In this document: in pieces, positions 18,340-28,117 of the stretch
How the letters are laid out: the number at the start of each line of letters is the position of its first letter
Numbering within the stretch: position 1 is the first letter of the stretch
Assembly: GCF_900188385.1 (NCBI RefSeq)
Contig: NZ_FZOI01000003.1
Location: forward strand, 186,001 to 250,000
Reading direction: 5' to 3'
DNA length: 64,000 nucleotides
DNA from: Azospirillum sp. RU38E
GTDB taxonomy: Bacteria; Pseudomonadota; Alphaproteobacteria; Azospirillales; Azospirillaceae
Translations under genes and position numbers: made by a program
Notes under the pieces: generated by a model
The model's input: only the letters and a program-made list of their open reading frames with translations
Databases searched by the model: none
What the model was told of the DNA's origin: nothing

Positions 18340-18393
18340 CCAAACTTAGGCGTTTGGCCGGATATTATCCGGTGAAAGAAGCCTTTCACCGGA
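18340..18393. promoter_or_regulatory. Three adjacent dyads between putA and its regulator
   Basis: Within 54 bases lie CCAAAC-N6-GTTTGG (18340-18357), CCGGATA-T-TATCCGG (18358-18372) and TCCGGTGAAAG-N4-CTTTCACCGGA (18368-18393, perfect 11-bp arms). The array ends 7 bases before the regulator ATG. It looks like a cluster of operator half-sites for the Lrp-family protein, and could also form an mRNA hairpin over the regulator's ribosome binding site. Confidence 0.6.
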
Positions 18394-18400
18394 TTTCATC

Positions 18401-18886
18401 ATGCGCGCCAGCGACAGCCTTGACCGGATCGACCTGAACATCCTGCGCATCCTGCAGCAGGATGGCCGCATTGCGAATGTGGAGCTGGCGCGCCGCGTCA
18501 ACCTCTCCCCCACGCCCTGCCTGGAACGGGTGCGGCGGCTGGAGCGGGACGGCTATATCCGCCAATATGTGGCGTTGCTGGACCCGGAGAAGCTGGAACG
18601 CGGGCTGGCCGCCTTCATTGAGGTGCGGCTGGACCGCACCACCCCCGACGTATTCCAGATTTTCGCCGATGCCGTGGGACGGATGGATGAAATCCAGGAA
18701 GCCCATATGGTGGCCGGCGGCTTCGATTACCTGATCAAGGTACGGGTGGCCGATATGGCCGCCTATCGCGCCTTTCTGGGCGACAAGCTCTCCTCCATCC
18801 AAGGGGTCGCCCAGACCCATACTTACATGGTGATGGAAGAGGTGAAGAATACCCATATGGTGCCGGTGCCCAGGGCCGGCGGGTAA
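18401..18886 (+). CDS. Lrp/AsnC-family regulator, putative PutR
   Basis: 161 residues. The N-terminal helix-turn-helix (LDRIDLNILRILQQDGRIANV with LARRVNLSPTPCLERVRRLE) is followed by the C-terminal RAM/ACT-like ligand domain (about 70-150; HMVAGGFDYLIKVRVADM). Such proteins form octamers and bind amino acids. Divergent placement next to putA matches the PutR activator arrangement in other alphaproteobacteria, where proline triggers putA expression. The specific assignment is by context. Confidence 0.85.
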   Translation: MRASDSLDRIDLNILRILQQDGRIANVELARRVNLSPTPCLERVRRLERDGYIRQYVALLDPEKLERGLAAFIEVRLDRTTPDVFQIFADAVGRMDEIQEAHMVAGGFDYLIKVRVADMAAYRAFLGDKLSSIQGVAQTHTYMVMEEVKNTHMVPVPRAGG

Positions 18887-18889
18887 GGA

Positions 18890-19417
18890 TTACTCAAACG
18901 TCTGCAAGGGCGGCGGTGCCGTTTTCAGCAAACCATCCAGCAGCAGCAGGATGGCCTCCATCTGCTCCCGCACCTTGTCCAGTTCCATGGATGTCTTGTC
19001 ATCCAAGGCTGCTTCCATCAGCAGATTATCGAAATCATTCAGCAGGCTCTGCAGGCTCTCCCGCTCCTCCTGCAACAGATCATAGGCGCCCAGCGCATGG
19101 ATCAGCAGGTCAGGCGGGTTCTGGAAAAAAGATAGCGAGAGCCGGGTGAAGGTGGCAATGCCACGCAGCCGCATCCGCGCCAGCCAGCCGGTCAAATCCG
19201 TTGGCACCCCCCGATTCGGCGCCTCGGCCGCCTTCTCGGTGATGGTGAAGATCATCGCCTGGATTTCCAGATAGCGCGCCCGCGCCTTCTTGAAGGCGGG
19301 GAAGGTTGGCAGCTTGGTGCCTTCCTGCTTTTCAAACAGGCTGACCGCACCGGCCAGCGATTGCGACAGGTGCCGCAAGACTGTTGCCCGCTGTGCCGCT
19401 TCCTGTTCGTAACGCAT
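18890..19417 (-). CDS. Hypothetical helical protein, 175 aa
   Basis: Unrecognised. Soluble and almost all helical; the C-terminal third is an acidic, Leu-rich segment likely to be a coiled coil (LLQEERESLQSLLNDFDNLL, later MEAILLLLDGLLK). The frame remains open upstream, but the ATG at 19415-19417 has GGGG at suitable spacing. Its stop is 3 bases from the end of the convergent Lrp-type gene. No functional link is apparent. Confidence 0.6.
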   Translation of the reverse strand: MRYEQEAAQRATVLRHLSQSLAGAVSLFEKQEGTKLPTFPAFKKARARYLEIQAMIFTITEKAAEAPNRGVPTDLTGWLARMRLRGIATFTRLSLSFFQNPPDLLIHALGAYDLLQEERESLQSLLNDFDNLLMEAALDDKTSMELDKVREQMEAILLLLDGLLKTAPPPLQTFE

Positions 19418-19570
19418 GAAAATCCCCGTATGTGCGGCTTGATCATGGCGTAACGGGTGCCTGCCGCGCAAGGGTGGGTGCCCCATCTTTCGCACGGGCA
19501 AGCCTGCGGTCAAACGCTCAAGGCAGGCGCGCTTGGCCGCCGGCTTGTGCCGGATCGGGGGGAATGATAC

Positions 19571-19966
19571 ATGCCGCCCATGATGATGCAGCCATCGCCC
19601 CTTGGCCTGGAAAACACCACCCCGTCGGCCCCCCGCCCGCGGGGTTCCGCACGCGTGGTTGATCTGGTGATCGACGCCCTGATCGGCATTTATGATCACG
19701 AGCTGACCCGGCCCCAGCGCCTGCGCATCAACCTCGACCTGACCCCGCTGCCGGACAGCCTGCCGCTGGACCCGGCCCAGATCGCCACCCAGGTGACCGA
19801 GCATATCCAGGCCCGCCACACCAACTTGCTAGAAAGCCTGGCTGAACGGCTGGCCGCCCTGCTGCTGTCCGACCAAAGGGTCGCCAGCGTAATGGTGCGG
19901 CTGGAAAAGCTGGACGCCTTTCAGGAATGCGAGGCGGTGGGGGTGGAGATTCTGCGGCGTCGGTAA
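19571..19966 (+). CDS. FolB-like dihydroneopterin aldolase family protein
   Basis: 131 residues. After about 25 non-conserved residues comes VDLVIDALIGIYDHELTRPQRLRINLDL, the opening of the FolB tunnelling fold, and later VMVRLEKLDAF, which holds the Lys-containing strand used in catalysis. FolB converts dihydroneopterin to hydroxymethyl-dihydropterin in folate synthesis. The start is uncertain among ATGs at 19571-19585. It stands alone, away from other folate genes, so it could be a paralogue. Confidence 0.7.
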   Translation: MPPMMMQPSPLGLENTTPSAPRPRGSARVVDLVIDALIGIYDHELTRPQRLRINLDLTPLPDSLPLDPAQIATQVTEHIQARHTNLLESLAERLAALLLSDQRVASVMVRLEKLDAFQECEAVGVEILRRR

Positions 19967-19976
19967 GGGGAGAGGT

Positions 19977-21209
19977 TTACTCTACCCCACCCGCCAGCAC
20001 CTTCACCTCAAACCCGCCCTTCTCCCGCAGCGCGGCCACCACACGCTCGGCGTGGCGTTTGGAGCGGCACTCGATGGTCAGGTCGATATCGGTGGCCTTG
20101 ACCGAGGTGGTGGTGAACAGGCGCTGGTGCAGCGCCTCGATGATATTGCCGCCGGCATCGCCCACCAGACCGGCAATACGGGCCAGCGTGCCGGGCCGGT
20201 CGGGGATCATCACCCGCACGGCGATCAGGCGGCTTTCGCGCACGGCATGGCGCATGATCACCTGGGCCAGCACGCGGCTGTCAATATTGCCGCCACACAG
20301 CACCAGCCCGACCTTGCGGTCCTTGAACTTTTCCGGCTGAGCCAGCACCGCCGCCAGACCGGCCGCCCCCGCCCCTTCCGCCACCGTCTTTTCAATATTC
20401 AGGAACAGGGCGACGGCATTTTCCACGTCCGCATCGCTGACCAGGATCAGGTCATCCAGCAGGGCGCGGCAGATTTCCAGCGTGTGGCGACCGACATTCT
20501 TCACCGCGATACCTTCGGCGATGGTATCGCCGCCCACCTCGATCGGCTGGCCCTTCAACGCCTGATCCATGGCGGGATAGGCCTCCACCTCCACCCCGAC
20601 AATGCGGATGGAGGGTTTCAGCGCCTTGGCCGCCACGGCAATGCCGCCGATCAGCCCGCCGCCGCCGATGGGCACCACCAGCGTATCCAGTTCCGGGGCA
20701 GCGGCCAGCATCTCCAGGGCGATGGTGCCTTGGCCGGCAATCACCGCCGGATCATCATAGGGATGGACGAAGACCAAGCCTTCTTCCGCCGCCAGCCGTT
20801 CCGCCTCTGCCGCTGCTTCGGCCAGCACGGCACCCTTCAGCACCACGCGCGCGCCATGTTCCTCCGTCCGCTCCACCTTACTGAAGGGCGTGCCCTCCGG
20901 CATCACGATGGTGGCGGGAATGCCCAGCCGGCCGGCATGATAAGCTACCCCCTGGGCATGGTTGCCGGCCGACATGGCGACCACGCCGCGCGCCCGTTCC
21001 TCCGCATTCAACTGGCGCAGCTTGTTCAGCGCCCCGCGCTCCTTGAAGCTGGCGGTGAATTGCAGATTCTCGAACTTCACCCAGATATTGGCACCGGTCA
21101 GTTGCGACAGGGTGCGGGACGGCACACAGGGTGTGTCCACCAGATGCCCGTGCAGCGCCTTGGCGGCATCGACAACATCATCATGGGTGATGGCAAGCGC
21201 GGCGGTCAT
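19977..21209 (-). CDS. ilvA: Threonine ammonia-lyase
   Basis: PLP enzyme deaminating threonine (and serine) to 2-oxobutyrate. The PLP lysine is in TASFKERGAL, the phosphate-binding loop reads VPIGGGGLIGG, and AMSAGNHAQGVAYH is the substrate loop. A single C-terminal ACT domain (about 325-400; RVMIPDRPGTLARIAGLV) makes it the 410-residue type rather than the long biosynthetic form with two ACT-like repeats. Either biosynthetic (isoleucine) or catabolic use is possible. Convergent with the FolB-like gene. Confidence 0.9.
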   Translation of the reverse strand: MTAALAITHDDVVDAAKALHGHLVDTPCVPSRTLSQLTGANIWVKFENLQFTASFKERGALNKLRQLNAEERARGVVAMSAGNHAQGVAYHAGRLGIPATIVMPEGTPFSKVERTEEHGARVVLKGAVLAEAAAEAERLAAEEGLVFVHPYDDPAVIAGQGTIALEMLAAAPELDTLVVPIGGGGLIGGIAVAAKALKPSIRIVGVEVEAYPAMDQALKGQPIEVGGDTIAEGIAVKNVGRHTLEICRALLDDLILVSDADVENAVALFLNIEKTVAEGAGAAGLAAVLAQPEKFKDRKVGLVLCGGNIDSRVLAQVIMRHAVRESRLIAVRVMIPDRPGTLARIAGLVGDAGGNIIEALHQRLFTTTSVKATDIDLTIECRSKRHAERVVAALREKGGFEVKVLAGGVE

Positions 21210-21394
21210 TGGTGCTGAACCCCTGATTTCTGATTTTGTGCGCCTATAGTGCGGATGGGATGCCGGGTGTAAAGCCGCAATGCCGCCAGCCCCCGCGCAT
21301 GACAGCCCGGCAGCACGATCAGCTATGGACGGCGGGCCGCCGCACGCGCCACACTCCCGTCCTCATTCTGGGTACCGGCTGAAAGGATCAGGGC

Positions 21395-24300
21395 ATGGGT
21401 TCGCGTTGGCAGTTCTGGATCGACCGTGGCGGCACCTTCACCGACATTGTCGCCCGCCGGCCAGATGGCACCCTGCTGACCCACAAGCTGCTATCGGAAA
21501 ACCCTGAGCGCTACAAGGATGCCGCCGTGCAAGGCATCCGGGAACTGCTGGGCGTGGCAGCAGGGGAGCCGGTGCCGGCGGATGCGGTGGAAGCCGTGCG
21601 CATGGGCACCACGGTCGCCACCAATGCGCTGCTGGAACGCAAGGGGGAACCGGTGCTGCTGGTCACCACCGCCGGGTTGGGTGACCAGTTGCGCATCGGC
21701 TATCAGGCCCGCCCGAAGATTTTCGCCCGGCATATCCAGTTGCCGGAACAGCTTTATACGCGCGTGCTGGAGCTGCCGGAGCGGGTGGCGGCCGATGGCA
21801 CCATCCTGCTGAAGCTGGATGAGGACGCCGCCCGCGCCGGGTTGCAGGCCGCCTTTGATGGGGGTTTGCGCGCCTGCGCCATCCTGTTCATCCATGGCTA
21901 TCGCCATACCGCGCATGAAGCCCGGGTGGCGGACATCGCGCGGGAAATCGGCTTCACCCAGATATCATCCAGCCATCAGGTCAGCCCGCTGATGAAGATG
22001 GTGGGGCGCGGCGACACGACGGTGGCGGACGCCTATCTCTCCCCCATCCTGCGCCGCTATGTGGCGCAGGTGGCCGATGCGCTGCCGGGCATCCCGCTTT
22101 ACTTCATGCAATCCAACGGCGGGCTGACCGAGGCCCAGCGCTTCCAGGGGCGTGATGCCATTCTATCCGGCCCGGCCGGCGGCATTGTCGGTGCCGTGCG
22201 CACGGCAGCGGCCGAAGGGTTCGGCCAGATCATCGGCTTTGATATGGGCGGCACCAGCACCGACGTATCGCACTATGCCGGGCAGTATGAACGCTCGCTG
22301 GAAACCGTGGTGGCCGGGGTGCGGCTGCGGGTGCCGATGCTGCGTATCCATACGGTGGCGGCGGGGGGCGGGTCGATCTGCCGGTTTGATGGGGCGCGGC
22401 TGCGGGTGGGGCCGGAATCTGCCGGCTCCAACCCCGGCCCCGCCTGTTACCGGCGCGGTGGGCCGCTGACGGTGACGGATTGCAATGTCATGGTCGGCAA
22501 GCTGCATCCGGATTTCTTCCCCCCCGTCTTCGGGCCGGAAGGAAATGAGAAGCTGGACGCCGCCGTCGTGCGGGAGAAGTTTGCCGCTTTGGCAGCCGAG
22601 GTATCGGCCGCCAGCGGCACGGCGATGACGCCGGAGGCGCTGGCCGAAGGTTTCTTACGGATCGCTGTGGAGAATATGGCCAATGCCATCAAGCATATCT
22701 CCGTCCAGCGCGGCTATGATGTCACCCGCTACGCGCTGAACTGTTTTGGCGGGGCGGGCGGGCAACATGCCTGTCTGGTTGCCGATGCCTTGGGCATGAA
22801 AACCGTTTATCTGCACCCGTTCGCCGGCGTGCTGTCGGCCTATGGCATGGGGCTGGCCGATCTGGGGGCTTTGCGCGACCGGGCGGTGGAAAATGTGCTG
22901 GACGAGAGCAGCTTCCCCAGCCTGATCCAGACCATCGGGGAACTGGGGCGCGACGCGGCGGCCGAATTGCAGGCCCAGGGGGTGGAGCCGGCCCGCATCG
23001 GCCTGCACCCCACCGCACGGGTGAAGGTGGCCGGCACCGATGCCGCCTTGGAGATCACCTTCGGGGAGGTGCCGGCCATGCGTGCCGCCTTTGCCGAGGC
23101 GCATCGCCAGCGCTTCGGCTTTGACGTGCCCGATCGCGCCCTGGTGGTGGAAAGCCTGTCGGTGGAGGCCGTGGCCGCCAGCGGGGAACATGTGGATATC
23201 GGCACCGGCCCTGCCGATGCCCCCACGCCCCTGACCCCGCCACCGGCCCTGGCCGACGTGCCGCTGTGGCTGGGTGGGGAAACCCGCGCAGTGCCGGTGC
23301 ATGACCGGGGCAGCCTGCCCCCCGGCACCCAGGTGCCTGGCCCCGCCATTCTGCGCGAACCGACGGGCACCACCATCGTGGAACCCGGCTGGCGGGCCGA
23401 TGTGACGGCACGCGGCGGGCTGGTACTGCGCCGGGTGGTGCCGCTGCCAGCCCGGGTTGCCATCGGCACTGATGCCGATCCGGTGATGCTGGAGGTGTTC
23501 AACAATCTGTTCATGTCCATCGCCGAACAGATGGGGCTGGCGCTGGAGAACACGGCCCATTCGGTGAATATCAAGGAGCGGCTGGATTTCTCCTGCGCCC
23601 TGTTCGATGCCGGCGGCAACCTGATCGCCAATGCCCCGCACATCCCGGTGCATCTGGGCTCCATGGGCGACAGTGTGAGGGCGGTGATTGAAACGCGCCG
23701 CGACAGTTTGCGCCCCGGCGATGCGGTGATGCTGAACAATCCCTATCGCGGCGGCACCCACCTGCCCGATGTCACGGTGGTGACGCCAGTCTTTGATGAA
23801 GCCGGACGCCATATCCTGTTCTGGGTGGCGTCACGCGGGCATCAGGCGGATATTGGCGGCATCACCCCCGGCTCCATGCCGCCCGACAGCCAGACCATCG
23901 ACCAGGAAGGCATCCTGATCGATGATTTCCTGCTGGTGGAAGGGGGACGCCTGCGCGAACAGGCGGTGGTGGAGCTGCTGTCCAGCGGCCCCTACCCCGC
24001 CCGCAATATCAGCCAGAATCTGGGCGACCTGCGCGCCCAGGTGGCCGCCAATGCGCGCGGCCGGGATGAGTTGATGAAGATGGTCAGCCTGTTCGGGTTG
24101 GATACCGTGGCCGCCTATATGGGTCATGTGCAGCGCAATGCCGAAGAACAGGTCCGCCGCGTCATCAAGGTGCTGAAGGACGGGCACTTCACGGTGGCGA
24201 TGGATAATGGCGCGGCCATCACTGTTGCCATCAGCATCAACCATGAGCAGCGCACGGCGAAGATCGACTTCACCGGTACCAGCCCGCAGCAGCCGAATAA

Positions 24301-25000
24301 TTTCAACGCCCCCTCGGCCATTGTGCGGGCAGCCGTGCTCTATGTTTTCCGCACCCTGGTGGATGACGACATTCCGCTCAACGATGGCTGTCTGGCGCCG
24401 CTGGAAATCATCATCCCCGAAGGCTCCATGCTGAACCCGAAGTCGCCCGCCGCCGTGGTGGCCGGCAATGTGGAGGTCAGCCAGGCCGTGACCAATGCGC
24501 TTTATGGCGCGCTGGGGGTGCTGGCCGCCGCCCAGGGCACGATGAATAACTTCACCTTCGGCAATGACACCCACCAATATTACGAGACGATCTGCGGCGG
24601 GGCCGGCGCCGGGCCGGGGTTCGACGGCACCGACGCCGTCCATACCCACATGACCAATTCCCGCCTGACCGATCCGGAAGTGCTGGAATGGCGCTTCCCC
24701 GTGCGGCTGGAGAGTTTCCGTATCCGCCAGGGCTCTGGCGGCCAGGGGCGGTACAAGGGCGGTGAAGGGGTGGAACGGCGCATCCGCTTCCTGGAAGCAA
24801 TGACCGCAGCCATCCTGTCCAACAACCGCATCAACCGGCCTTTCGGGCTGGCCGGCGGTGGCGATGCCTTGCCGGGGGCGGCGCGGGTGGAACGCGCCGA
24901 TGGGCGGGTGGAGGAGTTGCCTGCCACCGCCAAGGCGGCGATGCAACCGGGTGACGCTTTTGTCATCGTCACGCCGGGCGGTGGCGCTTATGGCGGGTGA
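21395..25000 (+). CDS. 5-oxoprolinase (ATP-hydrolysing), HyuA-HyuB fusion
   Basis: 1201 residues. Hydrolyses 5-oxoproline to glutamate with ATP, salvaging pyroglutamate. The N-terminal hydantoinase A half carries ATP-binding segments [16 protein letters not shown] (residues 7-22) and [14 protein letters not shown] (about 285), and the hydantoinase B half spans about 690-1190 ([17 protein letters not shown] onward). The start has AAAGGATCAGGGC in front. Together with PutA and threonine deaminase nearby it suits amino-acid catabolism, though they are not one operon. A hydantoin-type substrate is the alternative. Confidence 0.9.
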   Translation: MGSRWQFWIDRGGTFTDIVARRPDGTLLTHKLLSENPERYKDAAVQGIRELLGVAAGEPVPADAVEAVRMGTTVATNALLERKGEPVLLVTTAGLGDQLRIGYQARPKIFARHIQLPEQLYTRVLELPERVAADGTILLKLDEDAARAGLQAAFDGGLRACAILFIHGYRHTAHEARVADIAREIGFTQISSSHQVSPLMKMVGRGDTTVADAYLSPILRRYVAQVADALPGIPLYFMQSNGGLTEAQRFQGRDAILSGPAGGIVGAVRTAAAEGFGQIIGFDMGGTSTDVSHYAGQYERSLETVVAGVRLRVPMLRIHTVAAGGGSICRFDGARLRVGPESAGSNPGPACYRRGGPLTVTDCNVMVGKLHPDFFPPVFGPEGNEKLDAAVVREKFAALAAEVSAASGTAMTPEALAEGFLRIAVENMANAIKHISVQRGYDVTRYALNCFGGAGGQHACLVADALGMKTVYLHPFAGVLSAYGMGLADLGALRDRAVENVLDESSFPSLIQTIGELGRDAAAELQAQGVEPARIGLHPTARVKVAGTDAALEITFGEVPAMRAAFAEAHRQRFGFDVPDRALVVESLSVEAVAASGEHVDIGTGPADAPTPLTPPPALADVPLWLGGETRAVPVHDRGSLPPGTQVPGPAILREPTGTTIVEPGWRADVTARGGLVLRRVVPLPARVAIGTDADPVMLEVFNNLFMSIAEQMGLALENTAHSVNIKERLDFSCALFDAGGNLIANAPHIPVHLGSMGDSVRAVIETRRDSLRPGDAVMLNNPYRGGTHLPDVTVVTPVFDEAGRHILFWVASRGHQADIGGITPGSMPPDSQTIDQEGILIDDFLLVEGGRLREQAVVELLSSGPYPARNISQNLGDLRAQVAANARGRDELMKMVSLFGLDTVAAYMGHVQRNAEEQVRRVIKVLKDGHFTVAMDNGAAITVAISINHEQRTAKIDFTGTSPQQPNNFNAPSAIVRAAVLYVFRTLVDDDIPLNDGCLAPLEIIIPEGSMLNPKSPAAVVAGNVEVSQAVTNALYGALGVLAAAQGTMNNFTFGNDTHQYYETICGGAGAGPGFDGTDAVHTHMTNSRLTDPEVLEWRFPVRLESFRIRQGSGGQGRYKGGEGVERRIRFLEAMTAAILSNNRINRPFGLAGGGDALPGAARVERADGRVEELPATAKAAMQPGDAFVIVTPGGGAYGG

Positions 25001-25114
25001 GGCCTAGGGCCGAATCGGAAGGGTCTGATTCGGTCCGCGACTCTGATTTCAGGTAAGGATGAGGGGTGAAATCACCCCCTATCCAAGGATTCGTTTCGAC
25101 CCAGAAACAAGGAA

Positions 25115-25136
25115 AGCCGGCCCTTTCGGGCCGGCT
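25115..25136 (-). terminator. Terminator of che operon, shared by oxoprolinase gene
   Basis: Perfect 9-bp stem AGCCGGCCC/GGGCCGGCT with a four-base loop. On the minus strand it is followed by TTCCTTGTTTC, a T-rich tail, so it mainly ends the che operon; it can also work on the plus strand. Confidence 0.75.
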
Positions 25137-25171
25137 GTTGGGAAAGGATGGCTGATCCTATCCTTACTTGG

Positions 25172-25996
25172 TCACTTGGATACAGGTGGGGCCAGCGTGT
25201 AAAGCCCCCGCTGACCATCCATCGGCTTAAACTTCTCCGTGATGCCCAGCACCGTCTCCGCCCCGCCCAGATACAGCACGCCGTCAGCAGGCATCTGCTT
25301 GGCGATGGCTTCCAGCACCTTGCCCTTGGTCGGCTGATCGAAATAGATCAGCACGTTGCGGCAGAACACGACATCGAACTGCCCCAGCGGAGAGAGATCG
25401 CCCAGCAGATTATATTCCCGGTACTGGACCTTGTTGCGGATCTCATCGCTGATCTGCCACTTGTCCCCCGTCTGCTTGAAATACTTCACCAGCAGGGTTA
25501 TCGGCAGGCCGCGCTGCACCTCGAACTGGGTGTAAAGGCCGGCACGGGCCTTCGCCACCATCTCGCCCGACAGGTCGGTGCCGATGATCTCAATCTTCCA
25601 GCCGGCCAGCTTGGCGCCTTCCTCGTTCAGCAGCATGGCCAGCGAGTAGGCCTCCTGCCCCGAGGAACAGGCCGCCGACCAGATACGGATCGTCTTCTTC
25701 GCCTGCCGGTTGGCCAGCAGCATCGGCAGCACGACCGCCTTGAACTGGTCGAACGGCTTCTGATCGCGGTAGAAGGAGGATTCGTTGGTGGTCATGGCCT
25801 CCGTAATGTCGCGCAGCATCGCTTCATCGCGTTTGCTGCGGACGGCCGCGGCCAGTTCCTCCAACCCCTTCAGGTTCCATTTGCGGGAAACCGGCATCAG
25901 CCGGCTTTCCAGCAGATAGGCCTTGTCCGAGGTCAAGACCAATCCCGACCGCTGCCGAAGCAGGGTGCAGAACATATCGAAGTCTTCGACCTTCAT
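25172..25996 (-). CDS. cheR: Chemotaxis glutamate methyltransferase CheR
   Basis: SAM-dependent methylation of glutamates on chemoreceptors. 274 residues with the N-terminal helical domain (residues about 1-80; TTNESSFYRD) and the methyltransferase core (IRIWSAACSSGQEAYSLAML and FDVVFCRNVLIYFD). Last gene of the che operon; its start overlaps the cheB stop by four bases. Confidence 0.95.
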   Translation of the reverse strand: MKVEDFDMFCTLLRQRSGLVLTSDKAYLLESRLMPVSRKWNLKGLEELAAAVRSKRDEAMLRDITEAMTTNESSFYRDQKPFDQFKAVVLPMLLANRQAKKTIRIWSAACSSGQEAYSLAMLLNEEGAKLAGWKIEIIGTDLSGEMVAKARAGLYTQFEVQRGLPITLLVKYFKQTGDKWQISDEIRNKVQYREYNLLGDLSPLGQFDVVFCRNVLIYFDQPTKGKVLEAIAKQMPADGVLYLGGAETVLGITEKFKPMDGQRGLYTLAPPVSK

Positions 25997-27213
25997 GCTG
26001 CCTGCCTCAATGCGATCTTCCGAATAAAGGGTCCGATTTCTTTCAAGGGCAATACCGCACTGCAGAGACCGGCGGTCGCCACAGCACCCGGCATACCCCA
26101 GACGACGCTGGATGCCTCGTCCTGGCCGATGACAGCGCCACCAGCCTGCACCACATTTTCCGACCCGCGCTGGCCGTCATGGCCCATACCGGTCAGGATT
26201 GTCACCAAGACCCGCTTGCCATAGGAACGGATGATGCTGCGCAGCATCGGGTCCACGGCGGGGCGGCAGAAATTCTCCGGCGGGTCCTTGGTCAGGGTCA
26301 GGCAATTGACCCCGTTCTTCTGGACCACCAGCATATGGAAATCACCCGGCGCCACATAGGCACGGCCGCCAACAATGGGTTCCCCCTCCTTGGCTTCCGT
26401 GCAGGGTATCCCGCATTGGCGGGTGATATGCTCGGCCAGGATGGTGGTGAAGGTGGCTGGCATATGCTGGGTGATCAGGATCGGCTGCTTCAGATCCTTC
26501 AGATGACTCAAGACCTCAAACAAGGCCTGCGGCCCGCCGGTCGAACTGCCGATTGCCAGCACATCCGGCCGGAAGTCCGGCATCGGGCGCAGCGAGATCG
26601 GCGCCGGTTCCGGCTTGGGCCGCACAATCGGCGCCAGCGTATAGCTGGTGGTCGGGGCCACGCTGGGGGTTGGACCAATCGGACGTGGTGCCACACCGGG
26701 CGCACCCGGTGTCGGGGCAGGACCAGCCTTGCGCGGGTCCGCCCGGCGCGCGGCCATGCCCAGCGCCTTGACCTTTTCGGTCAGCTCGCGCTTGAAGTCC
26801 GCCGCACTGGTCAATTCACGCGTGGAGGATGGTTTGGGGATGTAATCCGCCGCCCCGGCCTTCAGCGCCCGCAAGCTGATATCCGCGTTCTTGGCCGTCA
26901 GGGTCGATGCCATGACGATCTTGACATTGGGATCAATCGCCAGCAGATGCGGCAGGGCCGACAGCCCGTCCAGCACCGGCATTTCAATGTCCAGGACGAT
27001 CACGTCAAACGTCTGGCGTTGCAGCGTATTGATCGCCATCTGCCCATTGGCGACGGAGGCGACAACCTTCACCTCCGGATCGCCTTCCAGCGAACGGGTC
27101 AGCAGACCGCGGATGACAGCACTGTCATCCACCACCATGACTCTGTAGGGTTCTGTTCCGGCCGGGGCCGTTGCGGCCCCGGTTTTTCCGGGAAGCTCAT
27201 TCATTGTTTGCAA
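25993..27213 (-). CDS. cheB: Chemotaxis methylesterase CheB
   Basis: Removes methyl groups from, and deamidates, chemoreceptors. 406 residues: receiver (about 24-140) with phospho-acceptor in VIVLDIEMPVLDG, a long Pro-rich linker (about 150-215), and the C-terminal esterase with Ser in LAIGSSTGGPQAL, His in TQHMPATF and Asp in GMGHDGQRG. Phosphorylation by CheA should open the catalytic face. Located between cheY and cheR. Confidence 0.95.
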   Translation of the reverse strand: MQTMNELPGKTGAATAPAGTEPYRVMVVDDSAVIRGLLTRSLEGDPEVKVVASVANGQMAINTLQRQTFDVIVLDIEMPVLDGLSALPHLLAIDPNVKIVMASTLTAKNADISLRALKAGAADYIPKPSSTRELTSAADFKRELTEKVKALGMAARRADPRKAGPAPTPGAPGVAPRPIGPTPSVAPTTSYTLAPIVRPKPEPAPISLRPMPDFRPDVLAIGSSTGGPQALFEVLSHLKDLKQPILITQHMPATFTTILAEHITRQCGIPCTEAKEGEPIVGGRAYVAPGDFHMLVVQKNGVNCLTLTKDPPENFCRPAVDPMLRSIIRSYGKRVLVTILTGMGHDGQRGSENVVQAGGAVIGQDEASSVVWGMPGAVATAGLCSAVLPLKEIGPFIRKIALRQAA

Positions 27214-27224
27214 TCCCGGAAGGC

Positions 27225-27593
27225 TCAGAGGAGCCCGACCTGCTGGAACTTGGTTTGGATGATGTCGCTGTCGAAGGGCTTCATGATGTACTCATTCGCC
27301 CCGGCCGACAGCGCTTCCTGGATGTGCGCCAGGTCGTTTTCCGTGGTGCAGAAAACGACCTTGGGCGCCTGTCCCCCGGTCATCTTGCGCAGCCGGCGCA
27401 GGAACTCGATACCGGTCATGACCGGCATGTTCCAGTCCAACAGGATGGCTTCGGGCATGGCCTTGGCACAATGATCCATGGCCTGCTTGCCATCTTCTGC
27501 CTCGGAGCAGGTGAAGCCAAGCTCTTCCAGGATCTTGCGCGCCACCTTGCGGACCACGCGGCTGTCATCAACGACCAGACAGGACTTCATCAA
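27225..27593 (-). CDS. cheY: Single-domain response regulator CheY
   Basis: 122-residue stand-alone receiver with VVDDSRVVRK, phospho-acceptor Asp in AILLDWNMPVMTG, Thr in FCTTEND and Lys in IMKPFDSD, all canonical. It carries the CheA signal to the flagellar motor or, as in Azospirillum Che1, modulates swimming speed. It begins 26 bases after cheW. Confidence 0.95.
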   Translation of the reverse strand: MMKSCLVVDDSRVVRKVARKILEELGFTCSEAEDGKQAMDHCAKAMPEAILLDWNMPVMTGIEFLRRLRKMTGGQAPKVVFCTTENDLAHIQEALSAGANEYIMKPFDSDIIQTKFQQVGLL

Positions 27594-27619
27594 TCGACCT
27601 CGCCAAGGGGGCGCGTTGG

Positions 27620-28117
27620 TTACGCCGCTTCGATATTAGCAAAATTCAGCAGCTTGGAGACATCGAGAACGACCAGCAACGTCTCTTTCAGACGATAAAT
27701 GCCGGTGGAGATCTCACGCCAGCGCTGATCCATGGTGGCCGGGTGGCGTTCAAAATCATGGCTGGTCAGGCTCAGCACCTCACCGACATGATCGACCATC
27801 AGGGAGTAAAGCTCCCCTTTATGGTCCACCACAATGCTCATCACCGGCTTGCCGTCCGCCGGGCGGGGCGGCAGGCCCAGCCGCAGACGGACATCAATGG
27901 CGGTGACGATACGGCCGCGCAGGTTCAGGCTGCCCGCCACTTCCGGCGGGGCCAACGGGATGCGGGTGATCTTTTGCGGACCCAACACATCCTGCACCTG
28001 CAAGACGGGGATGCCGAACAGCTGACCGGCAATGGTCGCCGTCACGAAATCCTCGTTCTTAATGGTGGCGACTTCCTGGGAGCCGGCCTTCTTGACGACG
28101 GGGAGACGCGCGCTCAT
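27620..28117 (-). CDS. cheW: Chemotaxis coupling protein CheW
   Basis: 165 residues, one CheW domain: FVTATIAGQLFGIPVLQVQD at the start and NLRGRIVTAIDVRLRLGLP in the receptor/CheA-binding surface. It links receptors to CheA. Its start overlaps the cheA stop by four bases, so the two are translationally coupled. Confidence 0.95.
   Translation of the reverse strand: MSARLPVVKKAGSQEVATIKNEDFVTATIAGQLFGIPVLQVQDVLGPQKITRIPLAPPEVAGSLNLRGRIVTAIDVRLRLGLPPRPADGKPVMSIVVDHKGELYSLMVDHVGEVLSLTSHDFERHPATMDQRWREISTGIYRLKETLLVVLDVSKLLNFANIEAA

Noticed and set aside
27597-27623. Second GTAACC-type ECF promoter before cheY
   Set aside because: The minus strand has GTAACC but the -10 reads CGAG, and it overlaps the cheW stop region inside an operon.
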